A stretch of DNA of 64,000 nt from Trileptium ribeirensis. Its lineage: Eukaryota; Nematoda; Enoplea; Enoplida; Thoracostomopsidae. Below the pieces are notes generated by a model, which had not been told where the DNA came from, made no database searches, and saw only the letters and a list, made by a program, of their open reading frames with translations. Below are positions 58,671 through 64,000 of this stretch, one piece after another (within the stretch, counting starts at the first letter, position 1; every line of letters begins with the position of its first letter). The position numbers and the translations under genes are program-made. Where the stretch lies: the NCBI GenBank assembly GCA_030248225.1, contig JASANE010005281.1, forward strand, positions 1 through 64,000. Direction: 5' to 3'.

Positions 58671-60932
58671 GCTCGAAACATAATTCCTCAAAATATCCTA
58701 TTCGGCAAAACATTTGTTTCTATTACCATAGACAAGGTCATCATCGAGCCTTATGGAACACACAGTTTACAGCGAACGCAGTAAATATTCCCAAAGTTCG
58801 CGGATTGCCGACAGCCAGTACTCAATCCCCAATAGAACATAGTCAGACGGCAAGTACTGGCTCCACAGCCACTGATTCTACCCTGCTGTCTCATGGAGAA
58901 CAATCAATATTGCAAACCGCGCTGGCAATGGTTTGCGGGTTTGACGGTGATAAACCGTTGACAGCACGACTGATGTTCGATACCGGAAGTTCGCGAACAT
59001 TTATTACCTCAAAACTATCAAAGGCTATCAAAGCTACGAAAATTGGAAAAGACATCATGTCATTGGCAGGGTTTGCAGCGAGTAAACGAACAACCGTAAC
59101 TTACCAAAATGCTTCCTTCAAGGTTATCTTGACGGACTTCTCTGCAAAAAGGGTGACAGCAAATGTCATCCCAACGATTTCTTGTCCCATTCAGAAGTGG
59201 TCGCCGGACATTAACAAATATCTGGTTATGAAACTCATGTGTCTAGCCGAGCCGGTGTCGGTTCAGGCCGAACTGGTTAACGTCGACATTCTTATCGGTA
59301 CCAATTTGTATTATGAGTTCGTTGAGAGTGAACGTATTCAGTGTTCTGATGGACTTGTGTTTCTTTCATCATCGTTGGAGTTTATTGCTACTGGTCGTGT
59401 AGAAGCGCAACCGGACTCCGCGCAACTAACTACCGGAATCGAACGATTTTGGAGCCTTGTGGACATTGGAATTAAATCCCCATCGTCTACAAATACTAAT
59501 GAAGAAGCTCTTCAGCAATTTAATAACATCGTGACATATGAAGGCGATCGTTATACGGTGTCGTTTCCGCTTAAATCAGATGCTCCTAACTTGCCTGACA
59601 ACAAAGGGCTGGCATTTGAACGGTTGAAGTCACTTCTTAAACGGTTATCGGCTGATCCAAAATTGTTTACCGCCTATAACGAAATTATTCGGGAACAAAT
59701 AAGGAAGAGTATCGTGGAATTTGCTCCATCAGAAGGCCCAGATGACGTTGCGCATTATATTCCCCACCACTGTGTTATCACGCCACAGAATTCGACCAAT
59801 AAACTACGCATTTTATACGATGCTTCGGCTAAGGCTACCAAGACATCGCCTATTCTGAATGATTGTATGCACGGCGGACCTGTTTTATTAGATGATTTGG
59901 TCGGGTTGTTGCTCCCATTTCGCTTACATCCCATTGCGATTGTCAGCGATATCGAAAGGGCATTTTTACAAGTTGGACTTAATGAACGTTCGCGAAACCT
60001 GACTCGATTCGTGTGGATAAAAAGTCCATTGCAACCGTTGAAGGGCGACAATGTTATTATTCTTCGATTTACCCGAGTGTTTTTTGGCGCCATTGCTAGC
60101 CCCTCTCTACTTGGAGCGGTTATCCAACACCATCTAAAACAGTCAAATCTTCCAGTTGCATTGGAAATATTAGGCAACATATACGTCGACAATGTTGTCA
60201 CCGGGAAACCAACCAGTGCTGAAGCAAGGGGATTTTACGCACAAGGCAAGTCTCTTTTTAAAAAGGCTTCGATGAACCTTCGTGAGTGGTTCACAAATGA
60301 CACATTCTTTCGGAATGAAATCAAAGCAGCCGATCGAGGATGTGGTGAGGTGATAAAGGTGTTAGGACTGTCTTGGAACACAATCACAGACACAATCGCG
60401 TGCTCCACGTTCGAGATACCGGTTAATGCTATAAACACAAAACGGCTAGTGCTCAAACACCTTGCAAAAATCTTTGATTCATGTGGATTTTATTCAGCAA
60501 TCACAATCTCGGGAAAATTATTTGTTCAACATCTGTGGACAGAAAAATACGGATGGGATGACGTTTTGCCACAAGAAGAACCTCGGCGATGGCAAGAATT
60601 TTCAATAGAGCTGCAACGTATTCCGGAACATAGCCTAAGCCGTTGTATTAATGCAGCCTTGGCGCTGGACAGCTCTAATCTTGAGTTACATTGTTTTTGT
60701 GACGCGTCGACCAAGGCATACGCGGCTAATATCTATCTCCGTACAACAAATGGGGAAAATTATAATACCGACCTATTATTTGCGAAACCACGTGTCGCGC
60801 TTGTCAAGCCAACGTCAGTTCCCAGACTTGAGCTCATGGCAGCATTAATAGGAACCCGAATCCTAAAGTGTGCTGCGGACCAGCTCCGTCTCCAGATAAG
60901 AGAAAAACTCTTTGGTGTGACTGACAGTGTGT
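58560..60932 (+). pseudogene. BEL/Pao Pol: zinc knuckles, protease, RT, RNase H N-part
   Basis: This is one open frame (ATG at 58,517, stop at 60,961) of 814 codons. Residues 18-30 are a knuckle C-x2-C-x3-H-x4-C. Two more knuckles have lost Cys: residue 60 is Tyr, and residues 70 and 80 are Tyr and Trp. Protease active site DTGS is at 155-158. In the RT, motif A Asp is 478 (VSDIERAFLQVG), the FFGAIASPSLL block is at 522-532, and motif C is YVDN at 556-559 with Asn in the second position. RNase H shows CFCDAS near 725-730, VPRLELMAAL and TDS at 802-804. The frame is lost just after TDS at about 60,930, where bases appear deleted. YVDN also occurs in some active Pao elements, so it need not be a defect. 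Confidence 0.9.
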
Positions 60933-61262
60933 CCTACATTGGCTTGCGAAAATATCTATAACCACCGTATTTGTCAAAAACAGGATCAATGAGATCAAGT
61001 CACACTCTGACGTCATTTTTCGTTACGTCCCTACCAAAGATAATCCCGCAGATTTAGCAACTCGGGGGTGCTCATTTAATGCACTAATTTCGAGTGATTT
61101 TTGGTGGAAGGGTCCGCTGTTTTTAAAGTATGGCAGGGAGACTTCGCCAACAGATATTGATAAGGCAACATCATGGCCCTCGTTGGAAGTGGGACAATCT
61201 GCAGCTGGTGATGAAATAGTTGTGGTAAGAACCTCTTTTGAAGGTATCAGATTATTTAAATT
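60933..61262 (+). pseudogene. BEL/Pao Pol fragment: RNase H C-part and linker
   Basis: From about 60,934 the coding continues in another frame. It has VLHWLAKISITTVFVKNRI, then VIFRYVPTKDNPADLATRGC and SDFWWKGPLFL. 'FVxNRvxEI...yvptxxNPADxaTRG...WWxGPxFL' is the hallmark between RNase H and integrase in BEL/Pao polyproteins. The frame ends in a stop at about 61,268 after a further frame change near 61,245. There is no start codon of its own, so it would be translated only if the upstream frame were continuous. Confidence 0.88.
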
Positions 61263-61990
61263 TACTTAGGCTGTATAGGGTCACGTCCTGGATCAATCGA
61301 TTTAGCTACAACTGTCGTCACAAGGATCGACGAATTGGCTCGTTATCATCAAACAAAATTGCGGAATCTCGAAATTTTTGGAATCACTATATTCAACAAA
61401 CGACTTTTCCATACATGTTTAGTACGCAAAACCCAAAGACCCATCAAAATACATATGTTAATTTTAATACTTTTATTGACTCTGATGGATTTCTAAAATG
61501 TGCCGGTCGCTTCGAACAAGCCGATGTCGAGGACAGTGCCAAATTTCCAATTTTACTGCCCAAAAACCACCCATACACAGACTTGGTTATCAGGTATTGC
61601 CACGAAAGTCTTTATCATTGGGGGATATCACATACATTAGCACAATTTCGTACCCAATACTGGGTTATTCATGGTCGTGGTCACGTCAAGCGGATAATTA
61701 ATGGCTGCAGGGTATGCAAAGCAGCACATGGAGGCCACTTTCGTGCACCACCATTCCCGCCTCTGCCTGATATCAGAGTGACTCAATTCAAACCTTTTAC
61801 ATGGGTTGGGGTAGAATATTTGGGTCTACTTTACGTAAATGCGGCCACAGGAAGTTATAAAATTTGGGTTTGCTTATTTACATGTGCCGTGATCAGAGCT
61901 ATACATCTTGAAGTGGTGGACGACTTGACGGTAGTTCAGTTTATTTTTTGTCTTCGTCACTTTATCTCACTTCGTGGACTGCCTGTATCT
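61238..61990 (+). pseudogene. BEL/Pao integrase, N-terminal and first catalytic part
   Basis: It opens with the usual LLRLYRVTSWINRF helix. It contains the HHCC zinc-binding residues: His in CHESLYHWGISHT (two His 5 apart) and the Cys pair GCRVCKA (about 61,708-61,722). The core begins FTWVGVEYLGLLYV. The family has V-G-[IV]-D-[YF]-x-G-P-[LFI], so the first catalytic Asp is Glu here (GAA at 61,814-61,816) and the Pro is Leu. The frame ends at 62,005 with an off-frame SYSLR; the true frame changes at about 61,990 before the second catalytic block. Confidence 0.88.
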
Positions 61991-61991
61991 T

Positions 61992-62855
61992 ATAGTCTCA
62001 GATAACGCAAAACATTTTCACGCCGCAAATAAAACTCTAACCAATGTGTGGTCAAACATACAACAAAGCGGTGAGGTGCAAAACTTTGCCATCTCGCGCG
62101 GGATCTCGTGGTGATTTACCACTGCACTAGCGCCGTGGACGGGCGGCTTTTATGAACGTATGGTTGGAATTGCAAAGCGCGCCATCAAAAAATCGCTTGA
62201 TCGAAGACGTGTTACAAAGACGGAGCTCCAAACGGTGCTAGCCGAGATCATAGCTGTCGTAAATTCCCGACCTTTGGTATACTCAGAAGCAACGCCTTCT
62301 GGGACACCGCTGACCCCTTCACACATTCTTGCAGGGCCACATCAACCGATACCACGGTTTCCACTAGTCAATAGCGGAACATCAGAGACTAAACTACAAA
62401 CAACGGGATATACCTTAGTCCAAACTTGGAAAAGTATTCAATCATTATTAGATTCTTTTTGGAAAAGTTGGCGTAATGAATATCTCTTGGGTCTTAGATC
62501 AGGATCTTACCAGTCCAAGCAAAGAAATACTGTCAATTCTGTGCCATCCGTTGGAGACATAGTTCTAGTTAAAGATCATCTTCCTCTGTGTCACTGGCAG
62601 ATGGGATTAATTGTGTCAACCCGAGAGAGCGCGGACGGTCATGTTCGGTCCGCATGTTTGAGACTTCCGAACAACGAAACCATTAACAGACCAGTAAAAT
62701 CGTTGTATCCACTTGAAATTTCATCGGAAGAAACACGTGCTTTAGGTAGAATTCACAATAATCCTCCTAAACAGCCTTTAGCTAAACGTGTTCTTAACAC
62801 ACAAGTAAATCCGCAAATTGATTCGGAAGTTTCTGATCGTTCCGAGGACTTATAA
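61992..62855 (+). pseudogene. BEL/Pao integrase C-part and DUF5641-type tail
   Basis: In this frame, IVSDNAKHFHAANKTL carries the second catalytic Asp (62,001-62,003). A TGA at 62,112 follows. APWTGGFYERMVGIAKRAIK has the third catalytic residue Glu (62,154-62,156). VLAEIIAVVNSRPLVY and PLTPSHILAG match the family block after the core. The end module, SVGDIVLVKDHLPLCHWQMG with RESADGHVRSACLRLPN and PVKSLYPLEI, is the DUF5641 domain found at the C-terminus of BEL/Pao integrases. The stop is at 62,853-62,855. Confidence 0.9.
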
Positions 62856-62949
62856 TTTTAATCTTAATACTTACAGGCTATACATCCACACAATGAACAT
62901 ACGTTAACCAATCACGCTGTCATCAGCTCACGTGCTTTCGCGGCTACGC

Positions 62950-63967
62950 ATGCATAACACCCCACTGCAATTGGGCGACTTAAAATTTAGCTCAATGGAG
63001 AAGATAAGATATTATGTAATGTTGGTACAAGAAGGCAACCGAAACCTAGCTCGTCGGCTCGAGGTGAACACGCTGTTAGATCAAACTCCTGGCGACATCG
63101 CAGCTTTGGTGAAGTCCCACGGTGGAGCAACAAGTGCGGAAGGGACCTTTCTTGCACCATCTGTGCTCGCAGATTTAATGCTATATATTGTTATTCAACA
63201 ACCACTCAGCCCGTTTGCTACGGTTTTTATGAAAATTTTCAATTCAACGTCAGATCCTGTCAAGGACATACGGTCTGTGCAATGTACCGCAAAACGGGAG
63301 TCGATTTGGTCGTGCGGACTCCTACGTAATGAAGTTCACGCGCGCAAGGAACAATTCGGTTTTAATTGTTACGGAAAATTATTGGATGATCTGTTAAAAC
63401 GAGTAGCTGGTAATAATTATAATTGGAATATTTATCCCGTCCAAAATTTATTACACATACAACAAGCTCCCACAGTCGGCTACACCCGAATTGTTCTTTT
63501 ATTATCAGACAGCATGAGTCCACACATTGATACGGTGAAGGGTGGTCACGGTGAGATACTGTCCGGGGCCCGCTATGAGGATACAGCTTATATCATTGGA
63601 AGTCGCAATTTTCGGTTTCGTGACTTCAACACGGTTGTCATTCATTGCGGCATCAACGATGCTCAGAAATCAAAGGAGTGGCGACATAACTCATGGCGTA
63701 CCATCCAAGCTGCTCTAATACAACGGTTGGGCGATCAGGTTGGTTCAAATATTATAATAAGTGCAGCTATTCCACACAAGGATGCGCCTGTGGCTACAAA
63801 ATATACCCTATAGATCAATAAACAATTCCAGGGCGCAGCAATATCAGTGATAAACTGGCAGGAGCGTTATGGGATCGAACCCTTCACTCCAACGATGTAC
63901 GATGAACAGGGATTTCATCTAAATCGCGGTACTGGGCATGTATCGTCAAAGATCTTCGAATGATACA
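62950..63967 (+). pseudogene. Third ORF: SGNH/GDSL-type hydrolase with in-frame TAG
   Basis: The frame is open from 62,908. The first ATG is at 62,950 (MHNTPLQLGD). The C-terminal half has the ordered SGNH blocks: I, LLLSDSMSPHID (Ser nucleophile; the usual GDS is SDS); II, ILSGARYED (Gly of the oxyanion hole); III, VVIHCGINDA (G-x-N-D, Asn oxyanion). After TAG at 63,811-63,813 the same frame continues and gives block V, YDEQGFHLNRGTGH, with the catalytic His. Its expected Asp is at H-5 and not at H-3, so that assignment is uncertain. A TGA at 63,965-63,967 ends the frame. SGNH enzymes are mainly esterases acting on acyl or acetyl groups. The N-terminal half (about 160 residues) is not firmly recognised. 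It lies 95 bp after the Pol stop, on the same strand, in the env position. Because of the TAG this copy would make a protein lacking block V unless readthrough occurs. Confidence 0.75.
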
Positions 63968-64000
63968 AGTTGCGTTTTGTGATGTTCCGAAATCTCAAAG

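Larger units (their letters stand above)
57371..64000 (+). mobile_element. BEL/Pao LTR retrotransposon with extra 3' ORF (runs off window)
   Basis: The plus-strand order is gag (DUF1759-like), zinc knuckles, protease, reverse transcriptase with a YVDN box, RNase H (peptidase A17-type pol region), integrase, DUF5641-type C-terminal module, then a separate SGNH-hydrolase ORF. That gag-pol order is diagnostic of BEL/Pao. No 5' LTR is recognised in the 500 bp before gag, where the A/C-rich tract lies. The 3' end is beyond 64,000. Breaks are few and small (frame changes at about 58,560, 60,930, 61,245, 61,990; a TGA at 62,112; a TAG at 63,811), so the copy is much younger than the gypsy element but not intact. 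Confidence 0.93.

Noticed and set aside
1..64000. CRISPR arrays, bacterial operons, phage genes
   Set aside because: No regularly spaced identical repeats with unique spacers and no dense coding; gene organisation and elements are eukaryotic.

Overview
The window looks like gene-poor, AT-rich nuclear DNA from an invertebrate animal. Nearly everything I can recognise is transposon-derived or repetitive. I found no RNA genes in good condition, no bacterial operons, no CRISPR, and no convincing host protein-coding gene. The source organism cannot be named from the sequence. The Pao-type YVDN reverse-transcriptase box and the TTAGGC-like words in one repeat family would fit a nematode, but this is only a guess.

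Layout. (1) Positions 1-22,560: non-coding AT-rich DNA with a fold-back repeat family (full copies 3,960-4,740 and 9,060-9,665; central-segment copies near 650, 21.1 kb and 46.5 kb), a 415-bp MITE-like element (11,516-11,930), a dispersed repeat with a tRNA-like box (10.6-11.4 kb, 12.6-13.0 kb and again 34.8-35.5 kb), a dead Tc1/mariner transposase (7,060-7,640) and an imperfect 540-bp palindrome (17,045-17,585). (2) 22,819-27,055: a Ty3/gypsy LTR retrotransposon with a probable 5' LTR, gag with two zinc knuckles, protease, reverse transcriptase, RNase H and integrase. It has several frameshifts and at least eight in-frame stops, and no 3' LTR. (3) 27-55.8 kb: mostly non-coding, with a rearranged 18S rRNA 3'-end fragment (31,966-32,041), further repeat copies, a tRNA-like composite (40,075-40,305) and an 85-bp minisatellite (51,010-51,930) interrupted by two unrelated low-complexity blocks. 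(4) 55,850-56,990: a degraded hAT transposon on the minus strand (ZMYM1/52-kDa-repressor type) with a recognisable terminal motif. (5) 57,371 to the window end: a BEL/Pao LTR retrotransposon with gag, protease, reverse transcriptase, RNase H, integrase and DUF5641-type tail in several frames, followed, where an env gene would lie, by an extra ORF.

Most interesting point: that third ORF (62,950-63,967) carries the ordered motif blocks of an SGNH/GDSL-family esterase (SDS, SGA, GIND, and a C-terminal FHLN). The last block lies beyond an in-frame TAG. A lipid- or carbohydrate-esterase-like ORF in the env position of a BEL/Pao element is unusual as far as I know. Its upstream half may contain a KilA-N-like segment, which is much less certain.

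The mobile-element proteins would have worked together in the usual way: Gag forms the particle, protease cuts the polyprotein, RT/RNase H makes cDNA, and integrase inserts it. Neither LTR element seen here can do this as written, because both have broken frames and altered catalytic residues.
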